A stretch of 15,076 bases of DNA. Origin: MVRV01 sp964469905 (GTDB lineage: Bacteria > Desulfobacterota > Syntrophia > Syntrophales > Smithellaceae). Below the pieces are notes generated by a model that worked only from the letters and a program-made list of their open reading frames with translations, did not search any database and was not told the origin of the DNA. How positions within the stretch are numbered: position 1 is the stretch's first letter; each line of letters opens with the position of its first letter. Made by a program: the position numbers and the translations under genes. The DNA lies in NCBI GenBank assembly GCA_964469905.1, contig CAYXZW010000062.1:1-15076 (forward strand), in the 5' to 3' direction. Shown here in pieces: positions 7,224 through 13,411 of this stretch.

Positions 7224-7291
7224 TGAACCGAGAAGCAAACGGCTGTTTGAGCCGAACGCTGACTGCAAACACTATATTCAGGAGATTAGTC

Positions 7292-7930
7292 GTGACTATT
7301 AAGATTCGCAAAGAAGCAGAAAATGATTATTATCAAGTCGAGAAATTAACAAGAGAAGCATTCTGGAATTTATATAAACCCGGTTGTGATGAACACTATC
7401 TGGTGCATACTCTGAGAAGCAAACCTGATTTTATCAAAGATCTGGACTATATTGCTTTAATAGATGAGCAGATTGTCGGCAGCATAATATATACAAAGTC
7501 CTCTGTCGTTAATGAAAATAACGAAATATTAGAAACAGCAACGTTTGGACCTTTCTGTGTACATCCTGAACATCAACGAAATGGCATCGGCACAACCCTC
7601 TTGGAATATACAAAAGATTTGGTTGTAAAAATGGGATTTCCCGCGATTATCATCATGGGTGATCCTCATAATTACTGCAAGCATGGTTTCAAGACCGGCA
7701 AAGACTACAGCATAAGCACTATGGAAGGGAAATATCCTTTAGGCTTGCTTGTTTTGGAATTAAAGAAAGGTGTATTCCAAAACCATAAATGGAAGTTTAA
7801 AGAAAGCGCTGCATATGAAATAGATATCGAAAAAGTTGACGATTATGACAAGAGATTTCCCGTCAAGGAAAAAGCACTCGCATATAGCCAGGAACTATTC
7901 TCCATGATGATAAGGTCATTTGTTGAATAA
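7292..7930 (+). CDS. Cassette gene: GNAT-family N-acetyltransferase
   Basis: A 212-aa predicted acetyl-CoA-dependent acetyltransferase of the GNAT superfamily, similar in layout to YhbS-like proteins. The acetyl-CoA pyrophosphate loop is HQRNGIG (94-100) after the strand FGPFCVHPE. The C-terminal strand IIIMGDPHNYCKHGF (119-133) is also typical of the group. The GTG start at 7292 follows AGGAG with a seven-base spacer and puts IKIRKEAENDYY at the N-terminus. A TTG at 7247 would add 15 residues that read through cassette-boundary sequence and is unlikely. The substrate is unknown. A 7-bp hairpin (7218-7256) sits in the leader. Confidence 0.9.
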   Translation: MTIKIRKEAENDYYQVEKLTREAFWNLYKPGCDEHYLVHTLRSKPDFIKDLDYIALIDEQIVGSIIYTKSSVVNENNEILETATFGPFCVHPEHQRNGIGTTLLEYTKDLVVKMGFPAIIIMGDPHNYCKHGFKTGKDYSISTMEGKYPLGLLVLELKKGVFQNHKWKFKESAAYEIDIEKVDDYDKRFPVKEKALAYSQELFSMMIRSFVE

Positions 7931-7937
7931 TGAAGAC

Positions 7938-8012
7938 AGTCAACAATCGCTTCCACTGGATTCGGTTAAGACACGGTGTCGTGCCGTCGCTCCAACCGGT
8001 CGCAGCATCGGC
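7938..8012 (+). repeat. attC-like site 5 (degenerate)
   Basis: R'' AGTCAAC (7938-7944) is followed by AATCGCTTCCACTGG. An ACGG/CCGT hairpin lies in the centre, then CCAACCGGTCGCAGC, and a shortened R' ending ATCGGC (8007-8012). At 75 bp it is longer than the other sites. It lies between the GNAT stop and the next gene, as expected for a cassette boundary. Confidence 0.45.
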
Positions 8013-8043
8013 ATAGTTTCCGTAGCTAAATGAGGACATTACA

Positions 8044-8436
8044 ATGAATTGGCCAAGAGCATTCGCAACCTGGTTCTTTATTGCGGTTGCGGAATCAATC
8101 CACGGAACTCTCCGCGGGTTTTTTATATTACCGGTGATAGGTGACTTGCGAGCACACCAGTTTGGAATACTGGTCGGAAGTCTCATCATCTTTGCCGTTG
8201 CATGGACTTGTATCCGTTGGATCGGTGCGAGAACGTTTTCTGAACAGTTAAAGGTTGGAGCGTTCTGGATGGTGCTTATGATTATTTTTGAGGTGAGCCT
8301 CGGTTTGGCGTTGGGCTATTCGCGGGAGCGCATTTTCGCCGACTATAACGTCGTGGAGGGCCGTCTCATGATCTTGGGAATGATATTCATGCTGTTCGCC
8401 CCCGCGCTTGCGGCAAAAGCGCGTAGCTTCAGATGA
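8044..8436 (+). CDS. Probable cassette gene: four-helix membrane protein
   Basis: A 130-aa integral membrane protein with four hydrophobic segments (about 5-19, 40-60, 70-91, 105-124). AESIHGTLRG after helix 1 and GRLMILG at the start of helix 4 look like conserved family positions. Function is unknown. The ribosome binding site GAGGA is seven bases before ATG. It directly follows attC-like site 5, so it is probably the last cassette of the array, although no convincing attC closes it. Confidence 0.75.
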   Translation: MNWPRAFATWFFIAVAESIHGTLRGFFILPVIGDLRAHQFGILVGSLIIFAVAWTCIRWIGARTFSEQLKVGAFWMVLMIIFEVSLGLALGYSRERIFADYNVVEGRLMILGMIFMLFAPALAAKARSFR

Positions 8437-8472
8437 CCGCCTGAGTGATTTCTTTGGCAATTGATATTTTCA

Positions 8473-8517
8473 TTGCAACAAGGCATCACCTCATTGGAGA
8501 TAAGCTAGCTGCCTTGC
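8473..8517. other. Bulged hairpin after the last cassette gene
   Basis: TGCA-ACA-AGGCA (8474-8485) pairs with TGCCTTGCA (8510-8518) leaving a three-base bulge. CAACAAGGCATCACC (8476-8490) resembles the left half of attC-like site 2. It may be a sixth, badly decayed attC or an unrelated hairpin. No T tract follows, so it is not a good terminator. The rest of 8437-8619 shows no gene. Confidence 0.3.
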
Positions 8518-8569
8518 AGAAATGATCTGCTGTTTCCAATCTCCCGTAATTCCCCCTGCCATCATATTG

Positions 8570-8598
8570 TTGATTTTGTAGCAAATGCCGTATATGAT
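8570..8598 (+). promoter_or_regulatory. Candidate sigma70 promoter of the TonB-domain gene
   Basis: TTGATT (8570-8575) and TATGAT (8593-8598) are 17 bases apart, about 20 bases upstream of the start codon. Agreement with consensus is fair (four or five of six per box). Confidence 0.4.
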
Positions 8599-8619
8599 TG
8601 TTCTTCGGTGGTATAAAAC

Positions 8620-9189
8620 ATGGACTCAAAAAAAGTAATATTTTGGCCGGTCATTATCTCCATTATCGGACATGTTGCCCTGATTTCGGCCTCCGGCATG
8701 ATAGACTTGCGCGATAATGTCAAAGCCGCGGAAATTTTTACCGTCGATATCAAAGGAATGGAGCCGGACAAATCAGTTCCGGAAGAGGAAAAGAAAGAGA
8801 TAAAAAAGCTCACCGAAGCCAAAACAAACAAAGAAGTAAAAGATACCGGCACGGTTGGCATGAGAGAGGATACCGTTAATCTGGGCAGCATTGATACTAA
8901 GTATGTCCCCTATTTGGTTAAAATAAAAAGAAAGATTTTACAAATATGGGAATACCCTCTCAAAGCTTACGAAAACAATGAAGAAGGGGTGGTAGTCGTA
9001 AAGATAACACTGGACGCCAGAGGTAATCTTGACGAAACGAATCTTATATCTTCTTCCGGATCAGCACTTCTGGATACCGGCGCCCTCGGTATTGTCAAGT
9101 CCGCTGCGCCCTTTGACCCGCTACCGGATAGCTACGGTCTGGCTCGCCTGCATATAGTTGCTTCATTTCGCTATAAACTGGAAGACTAA
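8620..9189 (+). CDS. TonB-family C-terminal domain protein
   Basis: A 189-aa protein with TonB layout. A short cytoplasmic start is followed by one transmembrane helix (about 7-26), a charged periplasmic linker (about 48-90, rich in Lys and Glu instead of the usual Pro) and a C-terminal TonB/TolA-like domain (96-187). That domain shows YLVKIKRKILQIWEYPL, the strand EGVVVVKITLDARGNL, SSSGSALLDTGAL and AAPFDPLPDS. Such proteins couple inner-membrane energy to the outer membrane or act as cell-envelope adaptors. No exbB or exbD is adjacent, so a TonB2-like or stand-alone role is possible. It converges with the RNase gene, with only 16 bases between the stops and no visible terminator. Confidence 0.85.
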   Translation: MDSKKVIFWPVIISIIGHVALISASGMIDLRDNVKAAEIFTVDIKGMEPDKSVPEEEKKEIKKLTEAKTNKEVKDTGTVGMREDTVNLGSIDTKYVPYLVKIKRKILQIWEYPLKAYENNEEGVVVVKITLDARGNLDETNLISSSGSALLDTGALGIVKSAAPFDPLPDSYGLARLHIVASFRYKLED

Positions 9190-9205
9190 TTTCCTCATCG
9201 AGCTT

Positions 9206-10816
9206 TTACAAACGGGATTTTACTTCAGCAAAATTCCGGTCCGCTGCCTTTAATAATTCCATTATTTCCGCCTTCCGTGCAGAAGATAATTGCTGGATGT
9301 TCTGCCTGATATTATTGAGATGCTCAATTTTTGCATTCAGGTCGTCCAATGCTGCATTGATGTCAATCTGCGGTTCGAAGATCTCCGGCTTTTTCACGGT
9401 CTCTGTTTGCGCATCCACGCTCAACTGAATTTCTTCCAGATATTCGGGAATATCCACCGCAAAGCCATATTTATTCTTGATTATCGCGGCCAGTTGTTCC
9501 TGCGCCGACAATTCACCATGCACTAAAAATATTTGCATTTTTTTATTTTGAAAATTACCCAGCCAATCCAGAAGCTGATCCTGGCCGGCATGAGCGGAAA
9601 AACCGCCGATCGTAAATATTCTGGCATTGATGGCAATATCTTCGCTGAAGATACGGATTTTTTTCGCGCCGTCCACCATCTTGCGACCAGGCGTACCTTC
9701 CGCCTGAAAGCCAACAAAAACAACACTCGCACCCGGACGCCATAAATTGTGCCGCAAATGATGTTTGATCCTGCCGGCATTAGCCATGCCGCTGGCGGAA
9801 ATAACTACTGCCGGGCCCTGCATTTCATTAATTGCCATGGATTGTGCTGTTGTCAGCGAGAACTTTAGCTGCGGCAAATCCAGAGGATCTTGACCCTTTT
9901 TCAAAAGGCTTTGCGTCTCTCCGTCCAGATAAGACCGGTAGCGGCGGAATATTTCGGTTACCTGAATCGCCAGAGGGCTATCCAGAAACACCGGCATGTC
10001 CTGGGGTAATTTTCCAGCGCGATGCAGAAGATACAGTGAATAAAGAATCTCCTGAGTTCTTTCCACGGCAAAGGCGGGAATGATGACTTTTTCCTGCCGG
10101 GAGTAACTGAAGTTAATCGCTTCGGCCATTTCCTCCAAGCTGTCTTCTTCACCTTTGTGATTGCGGTTGCCGTACGTTGACTCCATAAAAAGGAAGTCGG
10201 CATCATTGATTGTGCTGGGGTCTTTCATTAGAAGCTGGTGGCGGCGGCCAATGTCACCGGAAAACACCAGTTTTGTGGATTTACCATTTTCTTCGATAAA
10301 GACTTCCAGGATAGCCGCACCCAGAATGTGTCCGGCATCCTGAAATTTTACTTTTACGCCCGGCGCCGGACTGAAGGCATCGTCATAAACCCGGGATTTA
10401 ACAAGCGGGGCAATGGCTTCGGCATCTTTCAAACAATACAGCGGCAGAATATCGGGACGCCGTCCATTACGCTGCATTTTTTTATTCTTCCAACCAGCCT
10501 CAACTTCCTGAATATGAGCGCTGTCGAGCAGCAATATTTTCAGCAAGTCTCCGGTAGGCTCAGTTGAATAAACAGGACCGGAAAAACCTTTTTGCACCAT
10601 CCGGGGCAGCAACCCGGTATGATCAATGTGGGCATGGGTGATAATGAAAAAATCAATATGCGCCGGATCGTATGCACCTGTTTCCCAGTTGCGCTTTTCT
10701 ATCTCCGCCGCGCCCTGGAACATGCCACAATCGACAGCAAACCTGATTTTACCGGTTTCAATGATAAAGCAGGAACCGGTAACCGTTCGGGCAGCTCCCA
10801 GAAATGTAATTTTCAT
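9206..10816 (-). CDS. Beta-CASP metallo-beta-lactamase RNase-like protein
   Basis: A 536-aa member of the CPSF73-like group of metallo-beta-lactamase RNA-processing enzymes (predicted exonuclease, COG1236 type). Zinc ligands: HAHIDH (61-66), His163 in DAGHILGA, Asp188 in FSGDIG and His433 in LVHGE. Beta-CASP features include Glu212 in MESTYGNR, PAFAVERTQEIL (248-259), SASGMANAGR (340-349) and GGFSAHAGQ. The last ~55 residues (from about 482) are predicted to form a helical, coiled-coil-like extension. The ATG at 10816 is chosen over a TTG three bases earlier, giving MKITFLGAARTVTGSC, the usual family start. Its Shine-Dalgarno is weak. It begins 18 bases after the lysine-rich peptide gene, so translational coupling is plausible. 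Confidence 0.93.
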   Translation of the reverse strand: MKITFLGAARTVTGSCFIIETGKIRFAVDCGMFQGAAEIEKRNWETGAYDPAHIDFFIITHAHIDHTGLLPRMVQKGFSGPVYSTEPTGDLLKILLLDSAHIQEVEAGWKNKKMQRNGRRPDILPLYCLKDAEAIAPLVKSRVYDDAFSPAPGVKVKFQDAGHILGAAILEVFIEENGKSTKLVFSGDIGRRHQLLMKDPSTINDADFLFMESTYGNRNHKGEEDSLEEMAEAINFSYSRQEKVIIPAFAVERTQEILYSLYLLHRAGKLPQDMPVFLDSPLAIQVTEIFRRYRSYLDGETQSLLKKGQDPLDLPQLKFSLTTAQSMAINEMQGPAVVISASGMANAGRIKHHLRHNLWRPGASVVFVGFQAEGTPGRKMVDGAKKIRIFSEDIAINARIFTIGGFSAHAGQDQLLDWLGNFQNKKMQIFLVHGELSAQEQLAAIIKNKYGFAVDIPEYLEEIQLSVDAQTETVKKPEIFEPQIDINAALDDLNAKIEHLNNIRQNIQQLSSARKAEIMELLKAADRNFAEVKSRL

Positions 10817-10834
10817 CAAGACACTTTCTATTTT

Positions 10835-10936
10835 TTACTGGCCGGCTTTTTTCAACTTCTTGGCTTCTTTCTTTTCCTTGGCCGTCTTTGCCGGTTTCTT
10901 CTTTTCGTCTTTCTTTACGTCTTTTGATTTAGCCAT
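10835..10936 (-). CDS. 33-aa lysine-rich basic peptide
   Basis: A short gene of 34 codons including TAA. Fifteen of 33 residues are lysine; others are mostly Ala, Glu and Asp, with the pattern KKDEKKKPAKTAKEKKEAKK. It has no aromatic residue and no cysteine, so it should be disordered or a charged helix, with a histone H1 tail-like look. A strong ribosome binding site (AAAGGAG) is seven bases before ATG, better than that of the downstream RNase. The same-strand RNase gene follows after 18 bases, which suggests one transcript and perhaps a nucleic-acid-binding helper role (inference). I recognise no family. Confidence 0.7.
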   Translation of the reverse strand: MAKSKDVKKDEKKKPAKTAKEKKEAKKLKKAGQ

Positions 10937-10997
10937 TATTTTATCTCCTTTAAATTTACTCAACCATCAGTGTTTACTATTTGCTTCATTCCGTCGG

Positions 10998-11678
10998 CTA
11001 AACTTTCCCTTCACTGAGCAGTTGCCTTTCGATTGCTAAAATTGCTCTACTCAGTGCGACTTCCAGTTGCTTATTGTTATATTGAAATTGAACACTGACA
11101 TATTGCAGGTTATGATTTCCCGCAACATCATCCAATGGCTGCACTTCGCGCACACTGGTCTCCAGATCGAATACCGATGTGCCGATTAACAACTTGAATT
11201 TTGCCTTATCCGCCGGATGCAATAAGAAATCCTTCGGGCAAATGAACTTGGCGCCCGCTAAAGAAATGTCGATTAAATTAACTTTTTCTTCCTTGAAAAA
11301 AAGATTGATATCGCTTTGCAGCGGCAGCTTAATACGGAAAAAAGTCCGGAAATCAATCTGCTCTGATTCATCATACTGCTGCAGAACAAGTGCTTCCACG
11401 TATTTCTGAGAAGCAAGTTCATAATTATTCACCACATCAATCAGTCTGGCAGGAAAACCAAAGCGCAAATTACGTCTATCACTTCTGGCCAGGAAAGAAA
11501 CCATCAGCCGGCGATTAAGAAAATTTCTATTTAATGCCGGAGACGTTTGGGAAATGATTATTTTACGATCTTCGATATCATAAACCATGGCTTTCAGAAA
11601 ATGGGCATTGCTTTTATTGATCTCATTTTCAAAAACAATATTTACGTTTGTTCCTATTTTTAACTGGGGCATAATCAT
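10998..11678 (-). CDS. PilZ-domain protein with YcgR-like N-terminal domain (paralog B)
   Basis: A 226-aa cytoplasmic protein. Residues ~4-95 resemble the PilZN/YcgR N-terminal beta-barrel (GTNVNIVFEN, IIISQTSPALNRNFL). Residues ~108-222 form a PilZ domain with the c-di-GMP motifs RxxxR (Arg111-Arg115, RTFFR) and DxSxxG (Asp137, Ser139, Gly142 in DISLAG), so binding is expected to be intact. It shares most of its sequence with the upstream neighbour (11702-12549), from which it is separated by 23 bases. The likely role is c-di-GMP-dependent control of motility or surface behaviour. No flagellar gene is in view. The start at 11678 follows GTGGAT; an ATG two codons later is also possible. Confidence 0.88.
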   Translation of the reverse strand: MIMPQLKIGTNVNIVFENEINKSNAHFLKAMVYDIEDRKIIISQTSPALNRNFLNRRLMVSFLARSDRRNLRFGFPARLIDVVNNYELASQKYVEALVLQQYDESEQIDFRTFFRIKLPLQSDINLFFKEEKVNLIDISLAGAKFICPKDFLLHPADKAKFKLLIGTSVFDLETSVREVQPLDDVAGNHNLQYVSVQFQYNNKQLEVALSRAILAIERQLLSEGKV

Positions 11679-11701
11679 TATTTATCCACATAATCTCCGT
11701 A

Positions 11702-12549
11702 TTAGTTCATTTTTCCTTCAGCAAGCATCTGTCTTTCAATGTCAATAATTGCCCTGCCCAGGACGACGTCAAACTGCTTGTTTTCACGTTCATGTTCAAA
11801 TTCAACACCGACGTATTGGATGGTTTCTTTAGCTGACGATGATTGAGATGATTGAGGTGTTATTATATTCCGCACTCTTCCTTTGAGATCAAATACCGTA
11901 GAATTGATTGTTAATTTACAATTTATCACATCGCCGTAAATTAATGCATTTGATTTGGGATATGCAAACTTGGCTCCACCTACAGAAATGTCAAGCAGAT
12001 TGACTTTTTCCTCTTTGAGAAAAAGACTGATATTGCTTTTTGAAGGCAGCCGGACGCGGAAATGCATGCGGAAATCCACTTGCTCCGGCAAATCATATTG
12101 TTTGAGAACAAGCGCCTCGACAACATTATTGGAAGATATTTGATAATTGTTGAGTAAATCAATTAAGCGTGCCGAAAAGCCGAAACGCAAAACACGTTTT
12201 TCCACATTGGCTAAAAAAGTAANNNNNNNNNNNNNNNNNNNNNNNNNNNNNNNNNNNNNNNNNNNNNNNNNNNNNNNNNNNNNNNNNNNNNNNNNNNNNN
12301 NNNNNNNNNNNNNNNNNNNNNNCGTGCCGAAAAGCCGAAACGCAAAACACGTTTTTCCACATTGGCTAAAAAAGTAACCAATATGCGACGATTAAGGAAG
12401 TTACGATTTAACGCGGGAGATGTTTGTGAAATAATGATGTTCTTGTTTTCATAATCATAAACCAATGCTTTCATGTAATGGGCATTGCTTTTATTGATCT
12501 CATTTTCAAAAACTATGTCTATTCTTGTTCCTACTCTTAATTCCGGCAT
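11702..12549 (-). CDS. PilZ-domain protein (paralog A), interrupted by a false assembly gap
   Basis: The N-terminal part (from 12549, MPELRVGTRIDIVFEN) and the C-terminal part (ending 11702) are split by 100 N. The 55 bases on either side of the N run are identical, so the contigs overlap. Removing the N and one copy leaves 693 bases, in frame, for a 230-aa protein that aligns end to end with paralog B. It has the same YcgR-like N-domain (about 1-92), RxxxR (Arg109-Arg113, RMHFR) and DxSxxG (Asp135, Ser137, Gly140 in DISVGG). A serine- and glutamine-rich insertion (SQSSSA, near 183-188) distinguishes it. It is the first gene of the minus-strand PilZ cluster, with a candidate promoter at 12587-12615. 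The gene is intact, not a pseudogene. Confidence 0.85.
12168..12377. other. Scaffold gap (100 N) flanked by a 55-bp duplicated contig end
   Basis: The N run covers 12223-12322. Bases 12168-12222 and 12323-12377 are identical. This is an unmerged contig overlap, not a biological repeat. Confidence 0.92.
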
Positions 12550-12586
12550 CTTCAGCCCTTAGGCATTAAAATTTAATTTATTTTAT

Positions 12587-12615
12587 AGCATAATAAAATG
12601 ATCTCATTTAAGCAA
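12587..12615 (-). promoter_or_regulatory. Candidate promoter of the PilZ cluster
   Basis: On the minus strand TTGCTT (12610-12615) and TATGCT (12587-12592) are 17 bases apart, upstream of the first PilZ gene in an AT-rich stretch. Confidence 0.35.
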
Positions 12616-12648
12616 ACTGTTTTTTGCTGCCGAGCGAAAAAAACGTCC

Positions 12649-12854
12649 TTGACTATTATTCAATAGTATGAGCTTGTCCCTACAGCACTTTAGAATGATC
12701 ATGCCATCTAAAGGCTGCGAGGTAAGGCATGCAAGCCCCTCACTTTTTCCTTCCTTCTCAACCAGGAGCCGGATGGGGGTGATTTTGATGCTTTGGGGTA
12801 CCCCATCGGGGAGTGAAGGTTTAATAAGATTTATTAAAAAGAAAGGGATTTTAA
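12649..12854 (+). promoter_or_regulatory. Structured leader of the RRM gene
   Basis: A TTGACT (12649-12654) overlaps a perfect inverted repeat ACTATT-ATTC-AATAGT (12652-12667). Downstream are two mutually exclusive hairpins: CTTTAGA/TCTAAAG (12688-12694 with 12707-12713) and CATGCC/GGCATG (12700-12705 with 12726-12731). A third pairs GATGGGG (12772-12778) with CCCCATC (12801-12807), or alternatively folds on the palindrome TGGGGTACCCCA (12794-12805). No matching -10 is obvious for the TTGACT. The ribosome binding site is AAAGGGA before 12855. Regulation through RNA structure is inference. Confidence 0.4.
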
Positions 12855-13214
12855 ATGAACAAAAACTTGTATGTCGGCAATCTATCCTTTAAAGTAACTG
12901 ATGATGATCTGCGATCCAACTTTTCCGAAGCCGGCGAAGTGGCCTCCGCAGCGATCATTAAGGATAAATTCACGGGACAATCCAAAGGCTTTGGATTTGT
13001 TGAAATGAAAACAGAAGAAGGCGCGGCCGAAGCTGTTAAAAAATTCCACGGTGGAATGCTGGATGGAAAGGCAATCACAGTGAATGAAGCCAGACCGAAG
13101 AAGGAATACGGTGCCGGCGGCGGTGGAAACCGCGGTGGCGGCGGCGGATTCCGCGGTGGAAATCGCAGCGGCGGTGGCGGTGGAAACCGCGGTGGTGGCG
13201 GCGGCAGGTACTAA
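12855..13214 (+). CDS. RRM-domain RNA-binding protein with glycine-rich tail
   Basis: A 119-aa cytoplasmic protein with a single RNA recognition motif (about 3-80). RNP2 is LYVGNL (5-10) and RNP1 is KGFGFVEM (44-51), with the aromatic positions kept. The tail (86-119) is almost only Gly with Arg, Asn and Ser in repeated GGNRGGGGG units, an RGG-like segment. Bacterial proteins of this kind (as in cyanobacterial Rbp) bind single-stranded RNA and are often cold-responsive. The tail DNA is a GGCGGT-type internal repeat, likely to vary in length. It is monocistronic, with a structured leader and a strong terminator. Confidence 0.95.
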   Translation: MNKNLYVGNLSFKVTDDDLRSNFSEAGEVASAAIIKDKFTGQSKGFGFVEMKTEEGAAEAVKKFHGGMLDGKAITVNEARPKKEYGAGGGGNRGGGGGFRGGNRSGGGGGNRGGGGGRY

Positions 13215-13246
13215 GCAATATTATTAATTTTCAATAATTTGCCTTT

Positions 13247-13289
13247 AATCGCAGAAGGGTCTATTTATAAAACCCTTCTGCGATTTTTT
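13247..13289 (+). terminator. Rho-independent terminator of the RRM gene
   Basis: A perfect 14-bp stem, AATCGCAGAAGGGT and ACCCTTCTGCGATT, with an 11-nt loop, runs into a T tract. Confidence 0.93.
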
Positions 13290-13295
13290 ATTCCA

Positions 13296-13405
13296 TTCCA
13301 AATCAAGCGCTACCTTTGTTGGCTACGTCGTCAGCTTCATCAACGTATGTAAAATACGCCTCGTCGCCTCCTCCTTGCCGCCTCGGTATCATCTATGATT
13401 TGGAA
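13296..13405. repeat. 110-bp palindromic intergenic element
   Basis: It is bounded by a perfect 10-bp inverted repeat, TTCCAAATCA (13296-13305) and TGATTTGGAA (13396-13405). Inside, TACC/GGTA pair and the centre is a CGTAT-GTAAA-ATACG hairpin. It occupies the whole space between the RRM terminator and the aminotransferase stop codon. The form suggests a dispersed MITE- or REP-type element that may also end aminotransferase transcription. Confidence 0.5.
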
Positions 13406-13411
13406 ATGTAA

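Larger units (their letters stand above)
5188..8012. mobile_element. Decayed integron with a gene-cassette array
   Basis: A tyrosine-recombinase C-terminal fragment points left (minus strand), and six compact genes all point right (plus strand). Four of the cassette boundaries inside the array, plus one at its entry, carry a related 55-75 bp sequence. These show the attC plan: RYYYAAC-like R'' box, inner arm ACCGG or similar, loop, inner arm CCGGT, and R' box ending GGC, TGC or similar. Divergent integrase and array is the classical integron layout. Gene types (tiny membrane proteins, a GNAT enzyme, an isochorismatase) are typical cassette cargo. Most of the integrase is missing and most R' boxes depart from GTTRRRY, so the array looks fossil. 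Both ends of the element are approximate, and the last gene (8044-8436) probably also belongs to it. Confidence 0.65.

Noticed and set aside
7247..7291. TTG-initiated N-terminal extension of the GNAT gene
   Set aside because: There is no ribosome binding site, and the bases belong to the cassette-boundary hairpin. The GTG at 7292 has AGGAG at proper distance.
12168..12377. The two 55-bp copies as a biological direct repeat
   Set aside because: They flank a run of N, and collapsing them restores an intact paralogous gene, so an assembly overlap is the better explanation.
12668..12892. A 74-codon frame upstream of and overlapping the RRM start
   Set aside because: It has no ribosome binding site, runs through the hairpin-rich leader and ends inside the RRM gene in another frame.
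13080..13212. The GGCGGT-rich stretch as a separate tandem repeat or CRISPR-like array
   Set aside because: It is the in-frame coding sequence of the glycine-rich tail. There are no spacers, and unit length is irregular.
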